Of a stretch of DNA of 5,796 nt, positions 1-5,796 are shown piece by piece. Source of the DNA: Taibaiella sp. (lineage in GTDB: Bacteria; Bacteroidota; Bacteroidia; Chitinophagales; Chitinophagaceae); the NCBI GenBank assembly GCA_019454705.1, contig JACFNS010000180.1, forward strand, positions 1 to 5,796. Reading direction: 5' to 3'. Each line of letters begins with the position of its first letter. Within the stretch, counting starts at the first letter, position 1. A model generated the notes under the pieces. That model saw nothing but the letters and a program-made list of their open reading frames with translations. It had not been told where the DNA came from and ran no database searches. A program made the position numbers and the translations under genes.

Positions 1-2
1 AA

Positions 3-47
3 GTATCGGGTAGCCTGTCGAATGACGACATGCAACGGTACCTTTGA
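3..47 (+). pseudogene. 3' end of the repeat gene upstream of an in-frame TGA (partial, runs off the left edge)
   Basis: In the same frame as the large repeat ORF that follows, these codons read SGSLSNDDMQRYL and then TGA at 45-47. The text matches the end of the B-type repeats further along, where a short 'V-N-G-x-x-L-T/S' strand is followed by an acidic or polar pair and a helix with Arg/Lys-Tyr (compare AKRYTEWL at residues 495-502 of the main ORF and AQKYEEIL in the last fragment). The TGA falls in the middle of that helix, and the frame stays open and repeat-like right after it. I read this as the truncated end of the same gene rather than of an unrelated one. The gene must begin to the left of the window. 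Alternatives are a genuine short stop with a separate downstream gene, or a sequencing error. Confidence 0.45.
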
Positions 48-104
48 CTAAACGGGAAAAACAATATAGAAGACATCAATACACTTGCTGATATCAGCAG
101 GCTG

Positions 105-2060
105 TTGTTTGCCGAAGGTAAAATAGAATACATACTTGCCGATGCTATGAAGGATGGCTACCTACGGGATGGCGACAAGTTCACCATCGTCATGAATGAG
201 AACGACGTACAGTTTGCCGGGGTAAAAATGACTAAGGAACACGAGGCGCAATACAATGATAAATACAGGTTATATAAAGAATACTACGGCTGCCCTGATT
301 GCCACGGTGGTGTAACAGCTACACTCCGTCGTAGCGACCTGACCAACCAGAACTCAGTATTGAGGGAAGGTGATTTCTTATTGACTGTCAACAGTAACAT
401 GCGACAAGAAAAAACAATGCAGTTGATAGAAGAAATGCATGAGGAAGGTTTGATTGATAAAAACTATAAGGTGGAGATATTCTATGTTGGTAAATTCTTC
501 ACTGTCAACGGGACAATGCTTACAGGCTCCGAATCTGCTGAATACATCAAGCTGATTAAGCAATATGGGCTTTCATCAAAAAACACCAAAAACGAAGAAA
601 CGTGGTCAATATTACTAAACCATGATAAGCCATACCCGCCTGGCACACTGGGAATCCAAGCCGAAATAGAGAAAATAAAAAAAGTTGTATTGCAAGAAAT
701 AAGCGATGAGCTGTTTAATAAAGGACTTGTGGACTATATAATGGTTGACGCAGTGAAAGACGGATACCTGAAAGATGGTGAACGTTACCATATAGAATAC
801 AAAGATGGCGTTGTGACAATAAAAGAAAAAACACTCAGTATAAATGATCAAATTGCATACAACAAGAAGCTGGAAACATTCACCCGACAATTTGAAAGCA
901 AAGGTTGGTATGGCAATACTCGCAGCACGGTGAAGATGAGTGATATACTTGACCCGGAATCTGGATTACGTACAAAAGGTAAGGACGATGCAATGATAGC
1001 ACATGACAAGGCAATGGAGGAACATGATAGGCTAATGGAAGAACACGACAGGCTAATGAAGGCATACGACAGGGATATGGCAGAGTATGACAAGCAAAAT
1101 GCAGAGTACGAAAAAGAAAGACTAAACGAAATGAGCGAAGAATTATTCCGGAACGGCCACCAGGGCTTTATCATTGCTGAATTAGTAAAAGACGGCTATA
1201 TAAAAAAAGGCGAAAAATATAAAGTAAGCTACAAAAATGGTAAGTTTTCAATGGAAGGGAAATCCCTGCCGGCTGATGCTATTAAAACCTACGAGGCAAA
1301 AATGGGGAAGTTTACAGCCGCACACCCAAGCACAGCCACTGTATGGTGGAGCGTAGAAGATACCTATGAAGCAACAAATACTGCCGATGAGTTTAATTTG
1401 AAACTGGGTGGAGGCACACCATCAGACTACGAAAAGGAGCAAAAAGAAAAGGAACGCGAGGCCAACTTTTGGAAATTTATGCAGGCCCTGCACAAAGACG
1501 GCCTTCTTGACACCAACAGCTATTACCTGGTAGAGTACAAAGAAGATGGCTTGTATGTAAACGCTATAAAACTGACAGGTGGAAAAGCTAAAAGATATAC
1601 AGAATGGCTGCATGCACTGGGATACACAGCGGCGAAAGGCATGCTGACCGAAAGGGTGCCCGATGGCGTGAAAATTCCGGACAGAAGAGTGGGTATAAGT
1701 ACAGTAAGCATTCCTGTACATGGCAATAACCTACCCGCCATTGCACAACTAATGTTTGTAGATGGCAACCCTAATTTTATACTGGCACATGCATTGCACG
1801 ACAAGGTAATACGTGAAGGGCAGCGCTACGACATACGCTATGTACGCGGCAAAGTGTACAGCAGGGGCGAATTGATTGCAGAACCATACCAATCAAGGTA
1901 TGCAAGGTTGATAACAGACTTTACACAGGCACACAACAAACATGCAGGCAGCTACGCTGTACATGGCGATGGGGTAACCAAAGAAGAACTGAACACTCCG
2001 GAGTCAGCCATCAGGAGAGACGTAATAAGAAAAGGTCAGGGGGTCAACATAGGAAAGTAG
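105..2060 (+). CDS. Large A/B-repeat protein of unknown function, central part of an interrupted gene
   Basis: The ORF encodes 651 residues from a TTG at 105, but that start is doubtful. Codons 48-104 (NNIEDINTLADISRLL) already match the lead-in of a later repeat (residues 185-204, AEIEKIKKVVLQEISDELF), and there is no in-frame ATG until 147, inside the first repeat. Six repeats are visible at residues 1-62, 99-155, 201-265, 345-403, 453-506 and 549-611. Type A carries K-D-G-Y-L/I-x-x-G-x-x-Y/F (residues 16-27, 218-228, 362-372; weaker at 566-575). Type B carries D/E-G-L-I/L-D (114-118, 465-469). Both continue into two short strands, a V-N-G-like turn and a helix with a Tyr. A heptad array fills residues 296-337. 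No signal peptide, transmembrane segment or enzyme motif is visible in this part. The repeat resembles modules in the C-terminal tails of Bacteroidota M56/BlaR1-like proteins; this is a recollection, not a search result. The frame ends at TAG 2058-2060 just before a further repeat in another frame, so the gene looks broken at both ends. Confidence 0.7.
   Translation: MFAEGKIEYILADAMKDGYLRDGDKFTIVMNENDVQFAGVKMTKEHEAQYNDKYRLYKEYYGCPDCHGGVTATLRRSDLTNQNSVLREGDFLLTVNSNMRQEKTMQLIEEMHEEGLIDKNYKVEIFYVGKFFTVNGTMLTGSESAEYIKLIKQYGLSSKNTKNEETWSILLNHDKPYPPGTLGIQAEIEKIKKVVLQEISDELFNKGLVDYIMVDAVKDGYLKDGERYHIEYKDGVVTIKEKTLSINDQIAYNKKLETFTRQFESKGWYGNTRSTVKMSDILDPESGLRTKGKDDAMIAHDKAMEEHDRLMEEHDRLMKAYDRDMAEYDKQNAEYEKERLNEMSEELFRNGHQGFIIAELVKDGYIKKGEKYKVSYKNGKFSMEGKSLPADAIKTYEAKMGKFTAAHPSTATVWWSVEDTYEATNTADEFNLKLGGGTPSDYEKEQKEKEREANFWKFMQALHKDGLLDTNSYYLVEYKEDGLYVNAIKLTGGKAKRYTEWLHALGYTAAKGMLTERVPDGVKIPDRRVGISTVSIPVHGNNLPAIAQLMFVDGNPNFILAHALHDKVIREGQRYDIRYVRGKVYSRGELIAEPYQSRYARLITDFTQAHNKHAGSYAVHGDGVTKEELNTPESAIRRDVIRKGQGVNIGK
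990..1115 (+). repeat. Six-copy 21-bp tandem repeat encoding charged heptads
   Basis: Six consecutive 7-residue units start with AMIAHDK, AMEEHDR, LMEEHDR, LMKAYDR, DMAEYDK and QNAEYEK, followed by a loosely related ERLNEMS. Each unit has Met or Asn at position 2, His or Tyr at position 5, an acidic residue at 6 and Arg or Lys at 7. The strict period of seven and the alternating charges predict a helical, coiled-coil-like spacer between repeats A2 and A3. The nucleotide copies are also similar (for example copies 2 and 3), so recent slippage or unequal exchange is plausible. Confidence 0.85.
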
Positions 2061-2074
2061 TCGGAAAAGTTATC
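2052..2074 (+). repeat. Imperfect 11/12-base tandem duplication at the apparent frameshift
   Basis: GGAAAGTAGTC (2052-2062) is followed directly by GGAAAAGTTATC (2063-2074). The first copy has three A residues where the second has four. Adding one A to the first copy restores an open frame from the large ORF into the downstream fragment, reading IGKVVGKVIGIMAADG. This locates the probable lesion at the A run 2054-2056. Confidence 0.55.
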
Positions 2075-2080
2075 GGCATA

Positions 2081-2278
2081 ATGGCTGCTGATGGCATGGT
2101 AGATACCACAAAGCGGTACACCTTGCAATACAATGCCAAGGGCCTGTTTGTAAACAATAAAAAGCTGACAGGCAAAGACGCTCAGAAGTATGAAGAGATA
2201 TTGAATAAGGAGCTGGGTAATGACTCACGTATTACCACATTCCATGAAATCAACTTCGAGCAAGATCCGAATAAATAA
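2081..2278 (+). CDS. C-terminal repeat (B type) of the same gene, separated by a frameshift
   Basis: From the ATG at 2081 the product is 65 residues, but matching sequence in this frame begins earlier, at about 2057 (VVGKVIGI). The fragment is a complete B-type repeat: a hydrophobic helix, DGMVD, then TKRYTLQY, GLFVNNKKLTG and the helix AQKYEEIL. It is closest to repeat B2 of the large ORF (LYVNAIKLTGGKAKRY). It then runs to a polar C-terminus ending in QDPNK and a TAA stop. The large ORF ends at 2060 and this piece overlaps that end by about one codon in the -1 frame, so the two were most likely one polypeptide. No ribosome binding site is evident before 2081, and a free-standing single-repeat protein seems the less likely reading. 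The stop lies 3 bases from the end of convergent panC. Confidence 0.55.
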   Translation: MAADGMVDTTKRYTLQYNAKGLFVNNKKLTGKDAQKYEEILNKELGNDSRITTFHEINFEQDPNK

Positions 2279-2281
2279 TGC

Positions 2282-3130
2282 CTAATTCACCACCATATTA
2301 TCTATCAGCCTTACATCACCTATTTTGGCAGCTATAAGGGCCACCATGCGGCGGTTCATATCGTAGTCGTTCAACAGGGTGAGGTCGCCTGCGTCGGCCA
2401 ATGCCACATAATCGGGTTCAAAGCCTTTTTCTTTGAGTATGTCCAGGCATTCCTTCTGCACCACGGCAAATGGCTGTGTCCCTGCTTTGGCCTGTATAGA
2501 TACCAGGCATTGATACAATAGCATAGCTATAGCCCTTTGCGGCTCGGTAAGCCTTCGGTTGCGCGAACTCATGGCCAGCCCGTCCTGCTCGCGCATGGTG
2601 GGGCATATTTGTATATCCAGGTTATGCAAAGCGGGAAGTTGCCTTGCCAGGTTTTTTATCACCATACATTGCTGGTAGTCCTTCTGGCCGATATATAATC
2701 TATCAGGCTGCACTATCTGCAGCAGGCGAGCTACTACCTGCCCCACCCCCCTGAAATGCCCGGGACGGTGCGCCCCTTCGAGTATAGTATCAATATGTCC
2801 GAAATCATATACGGGTGTATCATCACCGGGCGGGTACACCTCCTCTACCGATGGTAGAAAGAGCACATCGCAACCAGCATCCAGCAACATCTGCTTGTCC
2901 TCATCAATACTTACGGGATATTTGTCAAAATCAGCCTTATCATTGAACTGTGTGGGGTTGACAAAGATGCTGGCAACGGTAAAATCCCCCTTTTCGCGGG
3001 ATTGTTGCAGCAGCGATATATGCCCGCTATGCAGCGCACCCATTGTAGGGATAAAGCCTACAGGCTTAGCTTTCTGCCTGATACTCAACAAATAAGCTTC
3101 TATATCAGCCGCTTTTTTAAATATAACCAT
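2282..3130 (-). CDS. panC: Pantothenate synthetase (pantoate--beta-alanine ligase)
   Basis: PanC condenses pantoate and beta-alanine with ATP, through a pantoyl-adenylate, to give pantothenate. This is the last step before coenzyme A synthesis proper, and it takes place in the cytoplasm. The 282-residue product has the usual family length and all the hallmarks of this HIGH-superfamily enzyme. These are PTMGALHSGH (residues 28-37) with the HxGH nucleotide-binding motif, FVNPTQF (56-62), the H-R-P-G-H-F-R-G-V region (121-129), GQKDYQQ (148-154) and REQDGLAMSSRNRRL (180-194), which holds the KMSKS-like MSSRN segment. It starts at ATG 3128-3130 and stops at TAG 2282-2284. It is divergent from the GT5-like gene, with a 110-bp shared upstream region, and convergent with the repeat gene. 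Its usual partner panD is not in the window. No lesions are seen. Confidence 0.97.
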   Translation of the reverse strand: MVIFKKAADIEAYLLSIRQKAKPVGFIPTMGALHSGHISLLQQSREKGDFTVASIFVNPTQFNDKADFDKYPVSIDEDKQMLLDAGCDVLFLPSVEEVYPPGDDTPVYDFGHIDTILEGAHRPGHFRGVGQVVARLLQIVQPDRLYIGQKDYQQCMVIKNLARQLPALHNLDIQICPTMREQDGLAMSSRNRRLTEPQRAIAMLLYQCLVSIQAKAGTQPFAVVQKECLDILKEKGFEPDYVALADAGDLTLLNDYDMNRRMVALIAAKIGDVRLIDNMVVN

Positions 3131-3167
3131 TATACTTTATATACCTATTAACAACGCAAAGTAAGGG

Positions 3168-3194
3168 TTGTAAATTAATATTTTCGTAATTTTG
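3168..3194 (+). promoter_or_regulatory. Bacteroidota-type promoter for the GT5-like/DUF4270/glmS genes
   Basis: A perfect match to the Bacteroidota -7 element TAnnTTTG is present as TAATTTTG at 3187-3194, with a TTG at 3168-3170 as a possible -33 element and 16 bases between them. The region between is AT-rich. Initiation would be expected a few bases after 3194, giving a 5' leader of roughly 40 bases before the ATG at 3241. That leader is AT-rich with no Shine-Dalgarno motif, as is common in this phylum. The call rests on motif and position only. Confidence 0.5.
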
Positions 3195-3240
3195 CAAACA
3201 CTTTCATTAATACCTTTCTTTTAATTAACTAATACTAAGC

Positions 3241-4065
3241 ATGTCGGACGACAAAAAGCGTGTCTTGATTATTGCCAACGAGCTATCTCCTTACGTGGAA
3301 TTTACTGACTTCGCACAAATACTGAACAGCCTGGCTGTCAAGACATTTGACAGCGGGTTAGAAGTGCGTGTTATCATGCCCCGTTTCGGCACCATCAACG
3401 AACGCCGCCACCGCCTGCACGAAGTAGTGCGCCTGTCAGGTATCAATATCATCATAGACAAGGACGACTACCCGCTTATCATCAAAGTGGCATCGCTGCC
3501 CAACGCAAGGTTGCAGGTTTACTTCATGGACAATGAAGACTATTTCAAACGCAAAGCTGTATTTACAGACGATAAGGACAACTTCTTTGAAGATAATGCC
3601 GAGCGCATGATATTCTTCTGCAAAAGCGCACTTGAAACCGTGAAGAAATTTGGCTGGCCTCCTGACATTATCCATTGCCACGGCTGGATGACATCACTGG
3701 CACCACTTTACCTGAAAACCGCTTATAAGAAAGAGCCGGTATTCAACTACTCTAAAGTGGTGTACACCGCACAAAACGACCAGTTTAAAGACAACCTGGG
3801 AGAAAGTTTCCTGAAGAAGGCCATGATAAGCGGTGACATCAAAGAAAAAGACCTGGAGCCATATAAAGCCGGCAATAACATAGCCCTTACATTGGGTGCT
3901 GCCAAATATGCCGACGTGGTGATACACGGTGAGTCTAAACCAGTTAAGCCATTAGCAGACGAAATAAAGCCGAGCAGGTATAAGAAAGTGGTAAAGTATG
4001 ACGATAGCTGGAAGGAAGATGCCAGCCCGCTGTTAGATTTATACAAAAGCTTAACAGAGTCTTAG
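3241..4065 (+). CDS. Glycogen/starch synthase-like protein, GT5 N-terminal domain only
   Basis: The 274-residue product aligns with the N-terminal Rossmann domain of GT5 glycogen synthases (GlgA). It has RVLIIANELSPY (residues 7-18), the MPRFGTINERRHRLHEVVRL segment (46-65), QVYFMDNEDYFKR (92-104), and PDIIHCHGWMTSLAPLYLK (141-159), which holds the His-x-His-Gly-Trp loop and helix typical of the family. Full GlgA is about 480 residues with a second, C-terminal domain holding the catalytic Glu and the ADP-glucose phosphate-binding residues. That half is absent here. The N-terminal K-T-G-G loop is also missing, replaced by VEFTDF at 19-24. The reading frame is clean, with no sign of a recent truncation, and short proteins of this kind next to DUF4270 genes are, to my knowledge, widespread in Bacteroidota. 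It is therefore probably a conserved, non-catalytic or differently acting protein rather than a working glycogen synthase. It is the first gene of the rightward set, with 36 bases to the next. I give no gene symbol because glgA would mislead. Confidence 0.85.
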   Translation: MSDDKKRVLIIANELSPYVEFTDFAQILNSLAVKTFDSGLEVRVIMPRFGTINERRHRLHEVVRLSGINIIIDKDDYPLIIKVASLPNARLQVYFMDNEDYFKRKAVFTDDKDNFFEDNAERMIFFCKSALETVKKFGWPPDIIHCHGWMTSLAPLYLKTAYKKEPVFNYSKVVYTAQNDQFKDNLGESFLKKAMISGDIKEKDLEPYKAGNNIALTLGAAKYADVVIHGESKPVKPLADEIKPSRYKKVVKYDDSWKEDASPLLDLYKSLTES

Positions 4066-4101
4066 ATTTAGTTTTATCACATTCGCAGAAAAGAAAACCA
4101 T

Positions 4102-5514
4102 TTGAAACCACGTTTCTCATCGATAAGCAGCATATTATTACTTGCAGCAAGCCTTGCTGCATTTACGGGTTGCAAAGAAGACACCATTGTTAAAGCAAGC
4201 GTAGCGCCCGGTGACAACGGGCTTGGTACAGAGCTTGTACCCGACACCTTGACTATAAACGCCAGCAATGTATTTGCAGATAAGCTGAAAACCAGCGAGA
4301 AAATATCCGGTATACCTGTGGTACACGCACTGGGCACTATTGTAGACCCCTACCTGGGCACCACCAATGCTGGTATATATATGCAGGTACTCCCTACTAC
4401 TGCAGGTTTTCGTTTTGTAGCAGAAGGCACTAACTATACAGTGGACTCAGCCGTGCTGATATTACCTTTTTACGGCTTTGCCTGGGGCAACAGGACTGAC
4501 CCCAAGCCGCAGAAGTTCAGGGTGTACAGGGTGGACGAAGTTATGAGTACTACAGCTGATTATTACAGCAACCAGCACCTGAATGTACGCAACATTCCGC
4601 TGGCCGATGTGACTCTTAATATGAAAAGTGTATTGAATGATACACCGTCAGCTGCAGGAGTAAAAACGCCCTACAGGCATATCAGAATCCCACTCGGGCA
4701 AGACTTTGTTAATGATGTGGTCAATAACATAGGCACAGCCACATTCGAAAACGACGCTAATTTCCTTAACTATTTCAAGGGTTTTTACATAGCGCCAGAC
4801 AGCACTGTTAATATCAACAACCAAACCGACCTGTTAGCATACATATTACTGGATGGCAGTGCTGATTATGCAAGAGCCTCTGTTGCTTTCTATTACCGTG
4901 AAAATGGGAGTACAGAAACTAAGACAGCTTTCTTTAACTACCAACGCGACCAAGCCAGTAGTAAAACCGCCAACTTTAACCAAATCAGCAGAAACTATAC
5001 AGGATACCCTGTTCAGCAGATTATCGGCAACAATTTCTCTGACACGCTGGTGTTGCAAAACGACCCCGGCCTGAATATAGACCTGCGCATAACCAACCTA
5101 AATAAACTGCCTGTATCTGCAATATTAAAAGCCGAACTGGTGATAACCCAGATAAAAAGCGGCGTAGGTGCAGACAGCCTGCAGGTACCTAACCGTATAG
5201 TACCCAAAGGAGTGGATGCCGCCGGCAACGAATACGAAATAGCCGACTTTTCTGCAAGTGATTATACCGCTGCGCTGGTATTTGTAGATGGTACCAAACG
5301 TGCTGAAAAAGACGCTAATGGTAACGATATTATAACATACAGAATTAATATACCCCGAGAGGTGCAAAAGGCTATTATTGATAAACGTAATGAATTACAT
5401 TTGCGTATCAAAGGTGGCACAGGTTTCCCGGCAGCATACAGGCTTGTAGCGGGTGGCAGAAATAGTGGCACTTATAAAATGCAACTAAACATCGTTTATT
5501 CAAAACCAGATTAA
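4102..5514 (+). CDS. DUF4270 family lipoprotein, probably surface-exposed
   Basis: The product has 470 residues. The start chosen is TTG 4102, because an in-frame stop lies at 4069-4071, no ATG intervenes, and this start gives a complete lipoprotein signal: basic residues K2 and R4, a hydrophobic stretch ISSILLLAASLAAF (8-21), and FTGC with Cys24 as the lipidated residue. Cys24 is followed by K-E-D, which fits the K-(D/E)2 lipoprotein export signal described in Capnocytophaga, so display on the outer surface is predicted. The body has family features of DUF4270: a 'G-x-x-x-D-P-x-x-G-x-T-x-A' stretch at 78-90, VDSAVLILPFYG (114-125), FRVYRVDEV (139-147) with a following YYS (154-156), and a closing segment of the ELHLRIKGG then YKMQLNIVYSKP type. 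The function of the family is unknown. It lies between the GT5-like gene and glmS, 13 bases before the latter, so it probably shares their transcript and may serve the cell envelope. Confidence 0.88.
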   Translation: MKPRFSSISSILLLAASLAAFTGCKEDTIVKASVAPGDNGLGTELVPDTLTINASNVFADKLKTSEKISGIPVVHALGTIVDPYLGTTNAGIYMQVLPTTAGFRFVAEGTNYTVDSAVLILPFYGFAWGNRTDPKPQKFRVYRVDEVMSTTADYYSNQHLNVRNIPLADVTLNMKSVLNDTPSAAGVKTPYRHIRIPLGQDFVNDVVNNIGTATFENDANFLNYFKGFYIAPDSTVNINNQTDLLAYILLDGSADYARASVAFYYRENGSTETKTAFFNYQRDQASSKTANFNQISRNYTGYPVQQIIGNNFSDTLVLQNDPGLNIDLRITNLNKLPVSAILKAELVITQIKSGVGADSLQVPNRIVPKGVDAAGNEYEIADFSASDYTAALVFVDGTKRAEKDANGNDIITYRINIPREVQKAIIDKRNELHLRIKGGTGFPAAYRLVAGGRNSGTYKMQLNIVYSKPD

Positions 5515-5527
5515 ATAATATCTTCTT

Positions 5528-5796
5528 ATGTGCGGTATCGTCGGCTATATAGGCAGCAGAGAAGCATTTCCGATTTTAATAAAAGGCTTAAAAAGGCTGG
5601 AATACCGGGGATATGACAGCGCCGGGGTAGCTTTACTCAATGGCGAACTCACTATCTACAAAAAGGCGGGTAAGGTAAGCGAGCTGGAAAAAATAACTGA
5701 CGGGCAGAAAGTGGCCGCCAATATAGGTATAGGCCATACCCGCTGGGCTACGCATGGCGAACCCAATGATACTAACGCCCACCCTCATATATCACA
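5528..5796 (+). CDS. glmS: Glutamine--fructose-6-phosphate aminotransferase (isomerizing), N-terminal part
   Basis: GlmS makes glucosamine-6-phosphate from fructose-6-phosphate and glutamine, the first committed step to UDP-GlcNAc for peptidoglycan and lipopolysaccharide. Only the first 89 codons of a usual 600 or so are present, as the window ends inside the gene. They are the start of the class II glutamine amidotransferase domain. MCGIVGYIG exposes Cys2 as the N-terminal nucleophile after Met removal. RGYDSAG lies at 27-33. HTRWATHG at 70-77 holds the Arg-Trp and Thr-His residues that bind glutamine, and NAHPH follows at 83-87. GlmS is distinguished from PurF and AsnB by the RGYDSAG and HTRWATHG forms. 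The ATG 5528 start is fixed by Cys2. It lies 13 bases after the DUF4270 stop with no terminator, so co-transcription is likely. No glmS ribozyme-like region fits in the gap. Confidence 0.95.
   Translation, partial: MCGIVGYIGSREAFPILIKGLKRLEYRGYDSAGVALLNGELTIYKKAGKVSELEKITDGQKVAANIGIGHTRWATHGEPNDTNAHPHIS

Larger units (their letters stand above)
48..2218 (+). repeat. Seven diverged protein-level repeats of two types (A B A A B A B)
   Basis: Approximate nucleotide spans are: A1 48-290, B1 399-569, A2 705-899, A3 1137-1313, B2 1461-1622, A4 1749-1937 and B3 2060-2218, the last in a different frame. The copies are diverged at DNA level and are recognisable only after translation. Three of the four A copies are followed by a similar polar linker: SDLTNQNSVLREG, SDILDPESGLRTKG and EELNTPESAIRRD. 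This suggests the duplicated unit was longer than the core domain. A2 followed by A3 breaks strict alternation, and the heptad array lies exactly between them, where a B copy would be expected. Confidence 0.75.

Noticed and set aside
291..305. CPDCH, a CxxCH haem c-binding motif, in the repeat protein
   Set aside because: It occurs once, in a linker after the first A repeat, with no visible signal peptide, no distal ligand context and no cytochrome genes nearby. Chance is the simpler explanation.
848..1174. Minus-strand ORF rich in Ser/Leu/Cys heptads
   Set aside because: It is the antisense shadow of the heptad array on the plus strand; its periodicity is inherited from the 21-bp repeats.
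2279..2281. Bidirectional terminator between the repeat gene and panC
   Set aside because: The convergent stops are 3 bases apart, and I see no hairpin followed by a T run on either strand around them.
2895..3095. Plus-strand ORF of 66 residues inside panC
   Set aside because: It lies wholly antisense to strongly conserved panC motifs and has no independent coding signature.
3157..3164. TTACTTTG on the minus strand as a -7 element for panC
   Set aside because: It fits TAnnTTTG imperfectly and I find no -33 element at suitable spacing. A panC promoter must lie in this region, but I cannot place it.
3151..3171. Inverted repeat ACAAC...GTTGT in the divergent intergenic region
   Set aside because: The arms are only 5 bases with an 11-base spacer, too short to call an operator in AT-rich sequence.
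4853..5074. Plus-strand 73-residue ORF within the DUF4270 gene
   Set aside because: It is in another frame of a continuous, family-matching CDS and shows no feature of its own.

Overview
The window looks like the chromosome of a member of the Bacteroidota, probably of the Chitinophaga type. The evidence is a DUF4270 lipoprotein, a short GT5 'glycogen/starch synthase' protein directly upstream of it, a promoter of the TAnnTTTG class, and no clear Shine-Dalgarno sequences. The placement below phylum level is inference.

Left half (1-2278): what appears to be one long gene built from degenerate repeats of about 55-65 residues. Seven copies can be read, plus the tail of an eighth at the left edge. 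The copies fall into two types, A and B, mostly alternating, and a six-copy heptad (coiled-coil-like) array sits between two of them. The reading frame is broken twice: by an in-frame TGA at 45-47, inside a B-type repeat, and by an apparent one-base loss near 2055-2057 that puts the last B-type repeat in another frame (to 2278). No ATG precedes the first complete repeat. The gene is therefore either decaying, mis-sequenced or recoded. I do not recognise a specific function. The repeat resembles the C-terminal tail modules I know from Bacteroidota M56/BlaR1-like proteins, which is an inference from memory.

Right half (2282-5796): core metabolism. panC (pantothenate synthetase) lies on the minus strand, convergent with the repeat gene and only 3 bases from it. 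A 110-bp divergent intergenic region carries a good Bacteroidota-type promoter for a rightward set of three genes: a GT5-domain-only glycogen/starch synthase-like protein (probably a pseudoenzyme), a DUF4270 surface-lipoprotein candidate with an unusual TTG start, and the beginning of glmS (glucosamine-6-phosphate synthase), cut by the window edge. Gaps of 36 and 13 bases without terminators suggest one transcript. The grouping places a sugar-nucleotide-binding-like protein and an envelope lipoprotein next to the entry enzyme of amino-sugar synthesis, so a cell-envelope role for the first two is plausible but unproven.

I see no RNA genes, CRISPR array, insertion sequence or phage genes. The most unusual part is the broken A/B repeat gene.
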